From an uncultured Verrucomicrobia subdivision 3 bacterium (GTDB taxonomy: Bacteria > Verrucomicrobiota > Verrucomicrobiia > Limisphaerales > UBA11358), in NCBI GenBank assembly GCA_903850425.1, contig CAINLR010000008.1, positions 1 through 47,473 on the forward strand: a DNA stretch of 47,473 nucleotides, in the 5' to 3' direction. Numbering within the stretch: the stretch's first letter is position 1; each line of letters begins with the position of its first letter. The position numbers were made by a program, and so were the translations under genes. Positions 34,741 through 41,663 of this stretch are shown in pieces. The notes beneath the pieces are model-generated. The model was not told where the DNA came from and did no database searches. It was given only the letters and a program-made list of their open reading frames with translations.

Positions 34741-34971
34741 TTAGCCGCCGCCGAAACTCTTATGCCGCCCCGGATAAACGCACCAAGCCTGGGTTTTCGA
34801 GCGTCGGAATGATGTTGTCAGGAATGTCCACTTTGGTGCGCACGAGGCCAGGTTCAGGCCGATGATGGTGAAATCGTCATGGTCGAGTTTCCCGATCGCT
34901 GGGTAGCACTGACAGCCGGCGGATTTAGCGCGGTTGGCGTGCGGATCAGGGCCGATGCGCTTCGCGAACAT
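34741..34971 (-). CDS. Small conserved-looking protein
   Basis: 76 aa from ATG 34971 (the frame opens earlier, at 35037, but only through the promoter region of the divergent gene). It begins MFAKRIGPDPHANRAKSAG and has KLDHDDFTIIGLNL. That is reminiscent of small proteins with an IGP...CP.I.....GDF.IIG pattern that I know only as hypothetical. The C-terminus is basic. It lies 36 bp upstream of the recombinase cassette in the same direction. No function is proposed. Confidence 0.5.
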   Translation of the reverse strand: MFAKRIGPDPHANRAKSAGCQCYPAIGKLDHDDFTIIGLNLASCAPKWTFLTTSFRRSKTQAWCVYPGRHKSFGGG

Positions 34972-34973
34972 GG

Positions 34974-35001
34974 TTGATAGATAACAACTGTGAAGTATGT
35001 T
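34974..35001 (+). promoter_or_regulatory. Possible sigma70-type promoter of the XRE gene
   Basis: TTGATA (34974-34979), then a 16-bp spacer and TATGTT (34996-35001), about 30 bp before the GTG start of the XRE-type regulator. The boxes are approximate, so this is a suggestion only. Confidence 0.3.
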
Positions 35002-35024
35002 GTCAAACTGTTTTCGCGTAATTC

Positions 35025-35288
35025 TTGGTTGTGTCATCAGGCCTTCAGCAGCGTGCCATTTGCGCGCAAGTCATCAAGCTTCTCCACGAAGAACGCGAAC
35101 GGCGTGGTATTTCAAAATACAAGCTGTCAGCGCAATGCGGCCTTGCACAACAGACCATCAGCTACATAGAGCGCGGGCTTCGACACCCCTCTTTTGAAAC
35201 GGTGCTCCGCATCGCCGATGGAATCGGTGTCAACTTGGAAGATGTCCTCAAGCAGGCGCGCTCGGCGGTGCCAGCAAAAAGGAAATAA
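35025..35288 (+). CDS. XRE-family helix-turn-helix regulator
   Basis: About 85 aa. A single Cro/C1-type HTH reads LLHEERERRGISKYKLSAQCGLAQQTISYIERG, then RHPSFETVLRIADGIGVNLEDVL, the whole length of the domain. There is no ATG: the frame starts at TTG 35025 or, more likely, GTG 35031. It diverges from the small gene at 34741-34971 next to the recombinase cassette, a position typical of a control gene of a mobile element. The C-terminus is short and basic. Confidence 0.82.
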   Translation: MVVSSGLQQRAICAQVIKLLHEERERRGISKYKLSAQCGLAQQTISYIERGLRHPSFETVLRIADGIGVNLEDVLKQARSAVPAKRK

Positions 35289-35497
35289 GCGTTTTTGTTA
35301 AATTGGCGGATGGCGTCCGTCCGTCTCCCTTCACAAAACGCGCATCAGCCTTGAGGGGCATGTGTGCTTGGGCGAAGGCCAGGATGGTTTTCGAACGCGA
35401 TGCGGGCTGCTGACGGTCATGCGAGCAGGTCCAAATGGGACGTGGTGCTGGGGCAATTGGACATGAAACATTTAGAATTCTTGATTGGCCAGCCGCC

Positions 35498-35630
35498 CAC
35501 CTCCGCGCGCAATTCCTAAAGGCAAGCAGCTTGGCGGAGCGAGGAGGGTCAAGGATGACCGCAGGCACGAGGAATTCCTTGACGCCCGCAGACCCGCCAT
35601 AAAATGAAAACCGAACGTCGCGCGCGACCG
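35498..35630 (+). repeat. 130-bp dispersed repeat, copy A
   Basis: A direct-repeat partner of 37395-37530. It begins CACCTCCGCGCGCAATTCCT and ends CCGAACGTCGCGCGCG, with GGCGGAGCGAGGA and CGCAGACCCGCCATA between. An internal stem GTCAAGGA/TCCTTGAC (35548-35555 with 35576-35583) has an equivalent in the other copy. It has no credible coding frame. The function is unknown: a small structured RNA, a MITE-like element and a REP-like element are all possible. Confidence 0.75.
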
Positions 35631-35754
35631 TGCTGCAGAGAAGGGTCAAACTGAATCCGACCATATTTGCCGCAGTGCTTGTTCTGCTTATTTCCCATTG
35701 TGGACGGACGACCGGCGTTTGTGCTATCGTGTGACGGTTCAGGAAATTAACGCT

Positions 35755-36021
35755 ATGTCAGCCACATTTGAAGTTTCATTGCCGGATAGTTTGGTGCGGG
35801 TGCTGGGTAGCAACGCTGCGGACTTGCCGCGTCAAACCCTGGAAGCGCTCGTGGCGCAAACCTATCGCGCCGGCAAGCTCACCCACGCACAAGTGGGCGA
35901 GGCGCTGGGGTTGGACCGCTGGGAGACCGACGGATTTCTCAAGGCCGCGCACGCGCAGCGCGCCTGGGAGAGCGAGGAATTATCTTCGGACTTGGAGCAC
36001 CTGCGGAGCATCGGCAAATAA
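35755..36021 (+). CDS. UPF0175 family protein (antitoxin-like)
   Basis: 88 aa from ATG 35755, with AGGA 10 bp upstream. It opens with FEVSLPDSLVRVLG and has LVAQTYRAGKLTHAQVGEALGLDRWETDGFL, the helix-turn-helix of UPF0175. UPF0175 proteins are usually encoded directly before a DUF3368 PIN-domain protein and are regarded as the antitoxin half. Here its TAA is immediately followed by the ATG of such a protein (36022), which is broken by two frameshifts. Confidence 0.83.
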   Translation: MSATFEVSLPDSLVRVLGSNAADLPRQTLEALVAQTYRAGKLTHAQVGEALGLDRWETDGFLKAAHAQRAWESEELSSDLEHLRSIGK

Positions 36022-36547
36022 ATGACAAGCATCGTTGTGGCCGATGCCGGCCCGCTGCATTATCTGGTGCTGGTTGGCTGCGCCGACCTCCTCGAAAGTC
36101 TTTTTGACGAGGTGCTCATTCCTGGCGCGGTGCAGGATGAACTGCTGCATCGCAACACGCGGAAACGGTCAAGGCCTGGATTCGTCGCCCACCCCCCTGG
36201 CTGAAAGTCCAACGGGTCACGAACGTCCAACCCATTCACGGCTTGCATCCCGGCGAAGTGGAGGCATTGCAACTGGCGCTGAGTTCCCATGCCGCGGGCA
36301 TTTTGATGGACGACCTGGATGGGCGCAAAGCCGCCCGACAACTGGGTCTCCCCGTTATTGGCACCATTGGTCTGCTGGAGCGGGCCGCTGAGAAGGGTTT
36401 GATAAAGCTTCCTGAAACCATCGCCGTCTGCGTCAAACCAATTATTTCATCGCGCCCGAAATTCTCGACCAAGTTTTGGAACGAGACCGGTTGCGCCAGA
36501 TGCAAGCCCGGCCGATTCAAAAGCGTCCCGGCATTAATCCCTCATGA
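36022..36547 (+). pseudogene. DUF3368 PIN-domain toxin, two frameshifts
   Basis: Frame 1 reads IVVADAGPLHYLVLVG (the PIN Asp) to DELLHRNT. From about 36159 the protein continues one frame back as ETVKAWIRRPPPWLKVQRV, then HPGEVEALQLALSS and GILMDDLDGRKAARQLGLP (acidic PIN residues). From about 36428 a second shift leads to LRQTNYFIAPEILDQVLERD and a TGA at 36545-36547. Restoring one missing base at each place gives 175 aa, the normal family length. The enzyme would be a ribonuclease toxin; it is probably dead, unless these are sequencing errors. Confidence 0.8.
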
Positions 36548-36553
36548 CAGCGA

Positions 36554-36721
36554 ATGACCGAGTTTAGCCCGCGCGATCTCGTTAGATTCATCTCTGACGA
36601 CTTTCTTGCAAAGAACGAATTGTGCGAGCGCGCTGAGATGACCGAGTGCGAGATTTATGACCGGTCCAAAGCTGTCTTCGAATATTTCGGGTTCCCTTTT
36701 AACGCCCCGCCGCCACCTTGA
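36554..36721 (+). CDS. Small hypothetical protein
   Basis: A 55-aa frame starts at ATG 36554, just after the PIN relic. It is acidic, with balanced composition (MTEFSPRDLVRFISDD, then CEIYDRSKAVFEYFG) and ends in a Pro run. It lies in the same direction 6 bp after the stop of the PIN relic. There is no Shine-Dalgarno sequence of note. It is plausible as a gene but unrecognised. Confidence 0.35.
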   Translation: MTEFSPRDLVRFISDDFLAKNELCERAEMTECEIYDRSKAVFEYFGFPFNAPPPP

Positions 36722-37394
36722 AGCTAGGCGAAAACTTTCAAAGGCCCCCAGCCATGCCGCCATCTGATTTGATATCGAGCTCGCCCCGACTGTGGGCGAG
36801 ACTTATCAACGTGGCGACTCCAGGATTTTGCGATACAAACACGCGAGCACAATTGGGAGTTTTCGGTTGGCCGGCATCAATGATTTCAGCAATTCAATCA
36901 CGGCCACAAGGGATGACGTATCGCAACCACAACCCGCCATACCCGTCGATCTTGATGGTCGAGCCAGTGATGGTGCGGATTTTCATTGTTTGGAAAGTGC
37001 GGTTGTCAGGCCGTGCAGGTTCAGCCGCTACAAGAGGAATACAATTTGACGATGCGAGCGAGCTCCGCCGGGTTTGCCCGGCAACTCCTCGACAGCTTGG
37101 CAAATCCATCGTTTGCCGCATCACCCGTTTCCCACATTTCAACGATGAACTGAATCATGTCCGCATTTGACTTGTGTTCGTTCACAAGCGTCAGCATTTG
37201 CTTGCAGTGTAATATCCAGGCTTAATTCCGTAAGCCGAAAACGCATCACCTTTCTCTGGTTCGGGGATTAGTAGCACCGCGTCGTTTCAAATCGCGTTGG
37301 TCGGCTTAGTGTTGGTGCTTCGCTTCACGGTTCTGAATGCGATCGCTCAACAGAACGATCACAATTAAGGAATTATCAATAACAGGCAAGCGCA
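36722..37394. other. Gene-poor stretch with decayed-looking frames
   Basis: No confident gene. Long + strand frames here have unnatural composition. One short minus frame (37021-37197, 58 codons) looks more protein-like and is listed separately. The stretch lies between the PIN relic and copy B of the 130-bp repeat and may be scrambled DNA. Confidence 0.45.
37021..37197 (-). CDS. Possible small hypothetical protein or gene fragment
   Basis: 58 codons from ATG 37197 to TGA 37021-37023. It reads MLTLVNEHKSNADMIQFIVE and ends LARIVKLYSSCSG, with helical character and good codon balance. No family is recognised and no clear ribosome site is present. It could be the surviving piece of a longer gene. 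Confidence 0.28.
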   Translation of the reverse strand: MLTLVNEHKSNADMIQFIVEMWETGDAANDGFAKLSRSCRANPAELARIVKLYSSCSG

Positions 37395-37530
37395 CACCTC
37401 CGCGCGCAATTCCTAAAGGCAAGAACCTTGGCGGAGCGAGGATTGTCAAGGTGGAGCGCAGGCACGAGCAATACCTTTACAACCGCAGACCCGCCATACG
37501 ATGTTCAGCCGAACGTCGCGCGCGGACCCG
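37395..37530 (+). repeat. 130-bp dispersed repeat, copy B
   Basis: Same orientation as copy A at 35498-35630 and clearly alike over its whole length. The internal stem is TTGTCAAGGT/ACCTTTACAA (37443-37452 with 37473-37482, one mismatch). The loop-closing pair is A-T in copy A and T-A in copy B, a paired change. Copies A and B enclose the UPF0175/PIN region. Confidence 0.75.
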
Positions 37531-37543
37531 GCACAAAATCGTT

Positions 37544-38305
37544 TCATACTAAATACGCAACCGTTTCTTCGTGCATCATCATCGAATCGTTTTCATCTGG
37601 GCAGGCTTCAGCGGGATTCAGAATTTCTTCCACCGCGTTCCTGATGAATCCGCCCATTTGCGGCCAGGTGATGCGGTGCATTTCAAGGGCGTTGATACCC
37701 GGCGGAATCGCGACCGGATGCGACCGCGCGAAAAATTCCCCGTCATCAATCAACTCATTGACGCGGTGCATGGTCAGAACCAGGTGCGACAGGCCGTCGC
37801 GCTGCATCGCGCCGATGGGGTCGGGTCCGGGATACGATGGCCAGGTTGGACCGCTGTGATGAAAATTGAAGAACCCCAGTCGCGGCACCTCGATGATGTG
37901 CTTTGGAATCTTCTGCCCAAACGTCGCCATCAGGCATAGGTCAGGCTGCCAGTCGCGTTTCATCAATTCATGGAACTCCGGCGATTTCACCCGGCCAGTG
38001 AACACCGGAAGATTCTGCGCCTGAGCAAATCGCCGCACGAGCATTTCATCCTCGTCGGTATGCGGATGCCTCCAAAGGCGAACTTTGGCGTTGGTGTAGG
38101 ACTGGGTCGGATCATCCGTGGCAACGCCAACCACGGTCACGCGGTCGGCGAGTTCGCCGAAAATCAATTCACTCAAAACATGATAACCGCCGAGAAAACT
38201 CCCGAACACGACGATGCGTGCCGGGCGCGTGGATTTTTGTGGTAGATGGGAGCCGCCTCGGAGTCCGCTGACTCCGCTGGTGGGTAACCAGTCTTGAGCA
38301 TTCAT
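37544..38305 (-). CDS. Formyltransferase-family protein
   Basis: 253 aa from ATG 38305 (the frame is open to TTG 38323). It has the formyl_trans_N Rossmann fold with RIVVFGSFLGGYHVLSELI at the start. The catalytic region is GFFNFHHSGPTWPSYPGPDP, the N-x-H-x-S/G motif of methionyl-tRNA and UDP-sugar formyltransferases, followed by LTMHRVNELIDDGEFF. There is no C-terminal tRNA-binding domain, so it is not a full Fmt. A sugar or amino-compound N-formyl transfer is more likely. It stands alone. Confidence 0.72.
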   Translation of the reverse strand: MNAQDWLPTSGVSGLRGGSHLPQKSTRPARIVVFGSFLGGYHVLSELIFGELADRVTVVGVATDDPTQSYTNAKVRLWRHPHTDEDEMLVRRFAQAQNLPVFTGRVKSPEFHELMKRDWQPDLCLMATFGQKIPKHIIEVPRLGFFNFHHSGPTWPSYPGPDPIGAMQRDGLSHLVLTMHRVNELIDDGEFFARSHPVAIPPGINALEMHRITWPQMGGFIRNAVEEILNPAEACPDENDSMMMHEETVAYLV

Positions 38306-38390
38306 AGCGTTGCAAGAGCGCAACGCCGGAATTTCGCCTCACTCATTAAAAATTGCAAGTTGTTTTCTAAAAAAGACTTACAATCGCAGA

Positions 38391-39407
38391 TTAGGTCAGC
38401 CAACCTGGACGGTCCAATGCTTTGAGCACACCCGTTCGCCGCAACACTCTCTCAACGTAAGCGACGGTTTGTTGGCTGGTATGCCGGTCTTCACCCCGAA
38501 TTATCTCCAAATAATTATTGAAGAAAAATGTTCCGAGGGCGTGATGCGCGGTCGGCACCACCTGAAGATCAGGCTGACCATCATTCAAAAGCCAGCGCAC
38601 CACGTTTTGCATAAACCGACCATTATCATTAGTGCCCAGCAGTCCAAATTCACCAATCTCGAAGGCGTGGGGGCCGCCAAGAACTATAAACCGGCCCGTC
38701 CCATAAGTGCCGGCAACGGCGACCGGCAGCGACGCGAAGCTGATGCGCCGGAGGCTCCGATTAAAACTGATGCAACTGCCCCCGGCCGAGAGCGCCAAAG
38801 GTTTGATGTTCGCACCGGGCAAAATGGTGAAGGTGGCCATCGTGCGCCAACGGACGGTGTCCACCTGTTCGTGAGACCAAGCCAACGGCAACAGACATTT
38901 TGGCGTATCGAAATAGGAATCCAACGGATGCGTGTCGCGGAGTAGTTGCAAATCCACGACGGCATCGTCATTGAGCAAACAGCCGAGCGGGCTGATGAGT
39001 TCACGCAAATTTGAGGCGGTGAATGAATCCCCAAACCGGTAGGCGAACGCGAGCAAACGTCCCCCGCCCTGCACGAAGCTGAGGATGTCGCGGATATTTT
39101 CGACGGTGAATCGAGATTCCGGCTGGGGCAGCCAGCATTTTTTGCCGGCATGATAGCTTCCCGTGGATGGCGGAACGACCAGCAACCGCGCACGCGGGAG
39201 AAGTTCAGACAACGGGGCCAAACCCGTCGGCGCGCAAGTGCAACCCAGCCGGCAAAGCAACTCCGTAACGCCGGCATAATTCGTGTGCATTTCACGCGAA
39301 CTGTATCCCGTTTGCGACCAGTTTTTTTGTCCGTGACGATCATCAAAAATCGCCAACGGGTCGGAACCGCTAAGAACTGACTTGGGTAGGAACTTTCCTG
39401 ACTGCAT
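38391..39407 (-). CDS. GATase-like/DUF4350-type protein
   Basis: 338 aa from ATG 39407, with GGAGG 13 bases upstream. The N-terminal DPLAIFDDRHGQKNWSQTGYS and the middle LLVVPPSTGSYH, then ILSFVQGGGRLLAFAY, suggest a class-I glutamine-amidotransferase-like fold of the DUF4350/GIFT kind. That kind lacks the catalytic Cys and is found beside ABC-type or proline-rich envelope complexes. YGTGRFIVLGGPHAFE is the closing strand-turn. The function is unknown. It lies 28 bp after the small protein gene at 39436. Confidence 0.6.
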   Translation of the reverse strand: MQSGKFLPKSVLSGSDPLAIFDDRHGQKNWSQTGYSSREMHTNYAGVTELLCRLGCTCAPTGLAPLSELLPRARLLVVPPSTGSYHAGKKCWLPQPESRFTVENIRDILSFVQGGGRLLAFAYRFGDSFTASNLRELISPLGCLLNDDAVVDLQLLRDTHPLDSYFDTPKCLLPLAWSHEQVDTVRWRTMATFTILPGANIKPLALSAGGSCISFNRSLRRISFASLPVAVAGTYGTGRFIVLGGPHAFEIGEFGLLGTNDNGRFMQNVVRWLLNDGQPDLQVVPTAHHALGTFFFNNYLEIIRGEDRHTSQQTVAYVERVLRRTGVLKALDRPGWLT

Positions 39408-39435
39408 CCTGAACCGCGAACCTCCGACAAATGGA

Positions 39436-39903
39436 TCAAGTCGTTTTGGTTTCTGGGGTGAATCGGTCGCGCAACTTGTGCAGGATTTCGTAAAGCGGGG
39501 CGTCACTTTTCGTCGGCCCGGCCCACCAATTCAACACTTCGAAACAGGCTGCTTTCAAGTGGCGGTCTAGTCGGCGCAATTCAAGCCCACCGCAGCCGAC
39601 AAATTCGGTGGGATCACATTGCCCGGCGAGCCAGAAGAGAAAATTCCGGGCCGCCTGACTGCCCCCGGTGTCCTGGCAAGCGGCATCATAGAGCAACATC
39701 AGCGATTCCTCGGGGACCGGTGGCGGCGGCATTCGCAAGGATCGCTTTAGTTCACCAAGTGCAGCCGCCGTCTGGGCTTTTGTGGGTTCAGCAGCAAGAG
39801 GGGATTGCGGTGACATCGTCGTTTCGTTTGGGTCGGACACGGTGCCCTGCCCCTCAGTTTCGATTGCTGTGCGGCGATGGCTGTGACTGGTGGTTGAATT
39901 CAT
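39436..39903 (-). CDS. Conserved hypothetical protein, plasmid/ICE-type
   Basis: 155 aa. The first 45 residues are polar and low in structure. The rest reads LLYDAACQDTGGSQAARNFLFWLAG, then RRLDRHLKAACFEVLNWWAG. A D-T-G-x-S/R then A-x-x-F-L-x-x-W pattern occurs in small accessory proteins of plasmids and integrative elements (a DUF7673-like pattern, from memory). Starts at ATG 39903 and probably forms an operon with the GATase-like gene. Confidence 0.55.
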   Translation of the reverse strand: MNSTTSHSHRRTAIETEGQGTVSDPNETTMSPQSPLAAEPTKAQTAAALGELKRSLRMPPPPVPEESLMLLYDAACQDTGGSQAARNFLFWLAGQCDPTEFVGCGGLELRRLDRHLKAACFEVLNWWAGPTKSDAPLYEILHKLRDRFTPETKTT

Positions 39904-40037
39904 GAGAATATTTTTTGTCGCGAGGCGCGTTGTTCAGATGCGCCCGGATTATTAAAGGGTGAGGGTTGTTTTTTGTGGGGGCACAACTCTCAAAAGCCTT
40001 GAACCGTAGTAATAACCTGAAAACCACGCGTAATAAA

Positions 40038-40340
40038 TTACGTCGTGCTTCGGGTCGCGCCGTCTTCTTCCTTCACCTGATCGAAGATGAAAGAATGTGC
40101 CTGATCCGCAACTTTGCCCAGCAACAACAAGTCATCCCGGCCGAAAGAATCGGTGGATTTCCAATTGTCACCATCTTTGTAGATGCGGCTGAAGGTGACG
40201 TTGTAACGAACGCCAGATTCAGTTTCGTTTCTCCAGACTGCGGCCTTGATGGAGCCGAGCCGGACCTCGTGTATCGGTTTTTGTTTTGGTGTGTTTTTCA
40301 TAGGGACATTGTCGTTGGTCGAATTAGGGTCAAAAGTCAT
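40038..40340 (-). CDS. Conserved hypothetical protein, small beta-rich
   Basis: 100 aa from ATG 40340, which has a clear GGGAG seven bases upstream; the ATG at 40367 has none, so the inner start is chosen. It reads IHEVRLGSIKAAVWRNETES, then YNVTFSRIYKDGDNWKSTD and LLLLGKVADQAHSFI. This compact domain is widely seen in Planctomycetes and Verrucomicrobia next to plasmid-type genes (established by pattern memory only), and its fold may be PC4/YdbC-like and bind single-stranded DNA (inference). No known role. Confidence 0.66.
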   Translation of the reverse strand: MTFDPNSTNDNVPMKNTPKQKPIHEVRLGSIKAAVWRNETESGVRYNVTFSRIYKDGDNWKSTDSFGRDDLLLLGKVADQAHSFIFDQVKEEDGATRSTT

Positions 40341-40367
40341 GTTGTTCTCCCGTGTGAAAAATTCCAT

Positions 40368-40610
40368 TACCTGAAGAATGCGTTCCCAGTTGTTTTGATA
40401 CCACGTTTGGAAAACCTAAACAAACAAAGGAACGCTGTTTTCAAACCATGTGTGGTTTCACAGGGTTGCAGGACATCAATACTCAACGCCGGAATTAACT
40501 TCAGCTCCATGCATGACCGTGACAACGATTTCGAGAGGACGTGGCCGTCAGTCCAAATGGAAGTCCTTTTCTTTTTATGGTGACAACCTATTTATCATCA
40601 CCAAAAGCGG
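40368..40610. other. Divergent intergenic region
   Basis: It separates the minus-strand small gene from the + strand toxin-antitoxin operon. Apart from the promoter and operator listed from 40611 on, I see no structure. Confidence 0.4.
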
Positions 40611-40639
40611 TTGATTTTAAAATGTGCCTGATTTAATCT
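40611..40639 (+). promoter_or_regulatory. Promoter of the phd/PIN operon
   Basis: TTGATT (40611-40616), a 17-bp spacer and TAATCT (40634-40639). This is a good sigma70-like match about 35 bp before the antitoxin ATG. Its -10 box touches a perfect palindrome (40638-40652), the expected layout for an autoregulated toxin-antitoxin promoter. Confidence 0.6.
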
Positions 40640-40652
40640 AGTTGCAAACTAG
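40638..40652. promoter_or_regulatory. Palindromic operator of the toxin-antitoxin operon
   Basis: CTAGTT-GCA-AACTAG is a perfect 6+6 inverted repeat with a 3-bp centre. It overlaps the -10 box and the likely transcription start. Antitoxins of the Phd/YefM type bind such palindromes and repress their own operon; binding by this antitoxin is inferred from position. Confidence 0.6.
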
Positions 40653-40673
40653 TTGTTATTAAAAAGGCATTTT

Positions 40674-40940
40674 ATGACGAACACGATGAGCATTGGAGCC
40701 TTCGAGGCGAAAACCAAGTTCTCGGAACTTTTGGAGCGCGCGAGTCAAGGCGAAGAGATCACCATCACCAAACACGAAAAACCGGTGGCGCGTCTTGTGC
40801 CCTTTGAAAAACCCAGCCGGGTGGAACTGGCGACGCTCTTTCAACAGATGGCCGACTTTCGCGCCGAGCATCCTTTGAACCCCAAGGGCCTTGAGAAGGT
40901 TTCTTACCGGGAGCTCATTGACGGAGGACGCAAGCGATGA
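40674..40940 (+). CDS. Phd/YefM-type antitoxin
   Basis: 88 aa from ATG 40674, preceded by AAAGG with 6-bp spacing; the upstream in-frame start lacks this. It has the Phd/YefM fold: MSIGAFEAKTKFSELLERAS, then GEEITITKHEKPVARLVPF and a C-terminal helical toxin-binding tail ending in RELIDGGRKR. It represses the operon and neutralises the PIN toxin encoded next. Its stop overlaps the toxin ATG by ATGA. Confidence 0.88.
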   Translation: MTNTMSIGAFEAKTKFSELLERASQGEEITITKHEKPVARLVPFEKPSRVELATLFQQMADFRAEHPLNPKGLEKVSYRELIDGGRKR

Positions 40941-41371
40941 GCCATTTGGTTCTCGATGCCTCGATGGCGTTAAGCTGGCTGCTTCCAGATGAAGCGAGCG
41001 AAGCCTCGGTTGCCGTGCAGGCAGAGCTCTCGAAAGCCGAAGCCATTTGGGTGGCCGCTCACTGGCGGCTTGAGGTTGCCAACTCACTCTGCATGGCGGA
41101 GCGAAGAAAACGGCTCGATGCGGCCGGCATCGCCCAGGCCGTTGCCCTTTTTACGCAGCTCCCCGTTACGGTGGATCCGGAAACGAACGCGCACGCCAGT
41201 GCGGAGACGCTTTCTTTGGCGCGCCAGCATACGCTTTCGGTTTACGATGCCGCCTACCTTGAAATTGCGCTCCGCCGAGGGGCAGTGCTTGCCTCGTTTG
41301 ACGGGCCGCTGCGTCTCGTTGCAAAAAAACTCCGCGTGCCCCTTCTTCCCAAAAAACTTGCCAACGAATAA
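40937..41371 (+). CDS. vapC: PIN-domain toxin (VapC-like ribonuclease)
   Basis: 144 aa. It begins LVLDASMALSWLLPDEAS with the first catalytic Asp. It has VAAHWRLEVANSLCMAERR with the conserved Glu, then LSVYDAAYLEIALRRGAVLASFD with two further acids. That is the full PIN active site with no visible damage. VapC-like toxins cut tRNA or rRNA. It is translationally coupled to the antitoxin and the whole two-gene operon looks intact. Confidence 0.88.
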   Translation: MSHLVLDASMALSWLLPDEASEASVAVQAELSKAEAIWVAAHWRLEVANSLCMAERRKRLDAAGIAQAVALFTQLPVTVDPETNAHASAETLSLARQHTLSVYDAAYLEIALRRGAVLASFDGPLRLVAKKLRVPLLPKKLANE

Positions 41372-41532
41372 GCGGGCCGCAAGACGGGCGATGACTTCTT
41401 CGTATTCCATCAGGATGAGATGGCTGATGGGAGGTTCTATTTCCCGATTACCCACGCATCGAGGCAGTGCGCCGACCTCCCGCGCCAGCAGGTCGCGCTG
41501 GCGACGATGTTGGTATCCAGAACGACAATCAT
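41372..41532 (-). pseudogene. Relic of a COG1569-type PIN toxin (N-terminus)
   Basis: From ATG 41532 the minus strand reads MIVVLDTNIVASATCWRG and LDAWVIGK to a TAG at 41437-41439. In another frame SHLILMEYEEVIARLAAR continues the family pattern (VVLDTNI...EYEEVI). The remainder is missing, replaced by the end of the intact toxin gene on the other strand. The relic is thus a broken, truncated toxin gene that faces a working one. Confidence 0.65.
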
Positions 41533-41663
41533 TGCCGCTGGGCGCGCACTTCCCGAACCGCGAGTTCAACCGCCGCGTCATCGTCCGGTGCGGGCTTGGG
41601 CTGGACGTCCGACGGCAGACCGAAGCCTGCCAGGATCGGAATAGACTCGCAAAAAGCACTATG
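41529..41663 (-). pseudogene. C-terminal relic of the antitoxin partner
   Basis: An open minus frame of 44 codons ends QRQ-TGA, the stop overlapping the relic toxin's ATG by ATGA. It contains ILAGFGLPSDVQPKPAPDD and AAVELAVREVRAQ, an acidic-then-helical tail common in antitoxins. Its N-terminal DNA-binding half is gone, cut where the phosphatase gene begins on the other strand. Identity as antitoxin rests on the coupling to the toxin relic. Confidence 0.5.

Noticed and set aside
33829-34812. 327-codon + strand open frame opposite the first recombinase
   Set aside because: Same reason: a shadow of the catalytic-domain coding strand.
35248-35664. 138-codon minus frame across repeat copy A
   Set aside because: It translates the 130-bp repeat and overlaps the end of the XRE gene; the same region in copy B is not kept open in the same way.
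36718-37170. 150-codon + strand frame after the PIN relic
   Set aside because: No domain or natural composition, and it starts within the end of another short frame; more likely chance or scrambled DNA.
40989-41660. Open frame running through the PIN toxin into the phosphatase
   Set aside because: The part before 41661 is an Arg/Pro/Ser-rich alternative frame of the toxin gene; phosphatase-like sequence starts only at ATG 41661.
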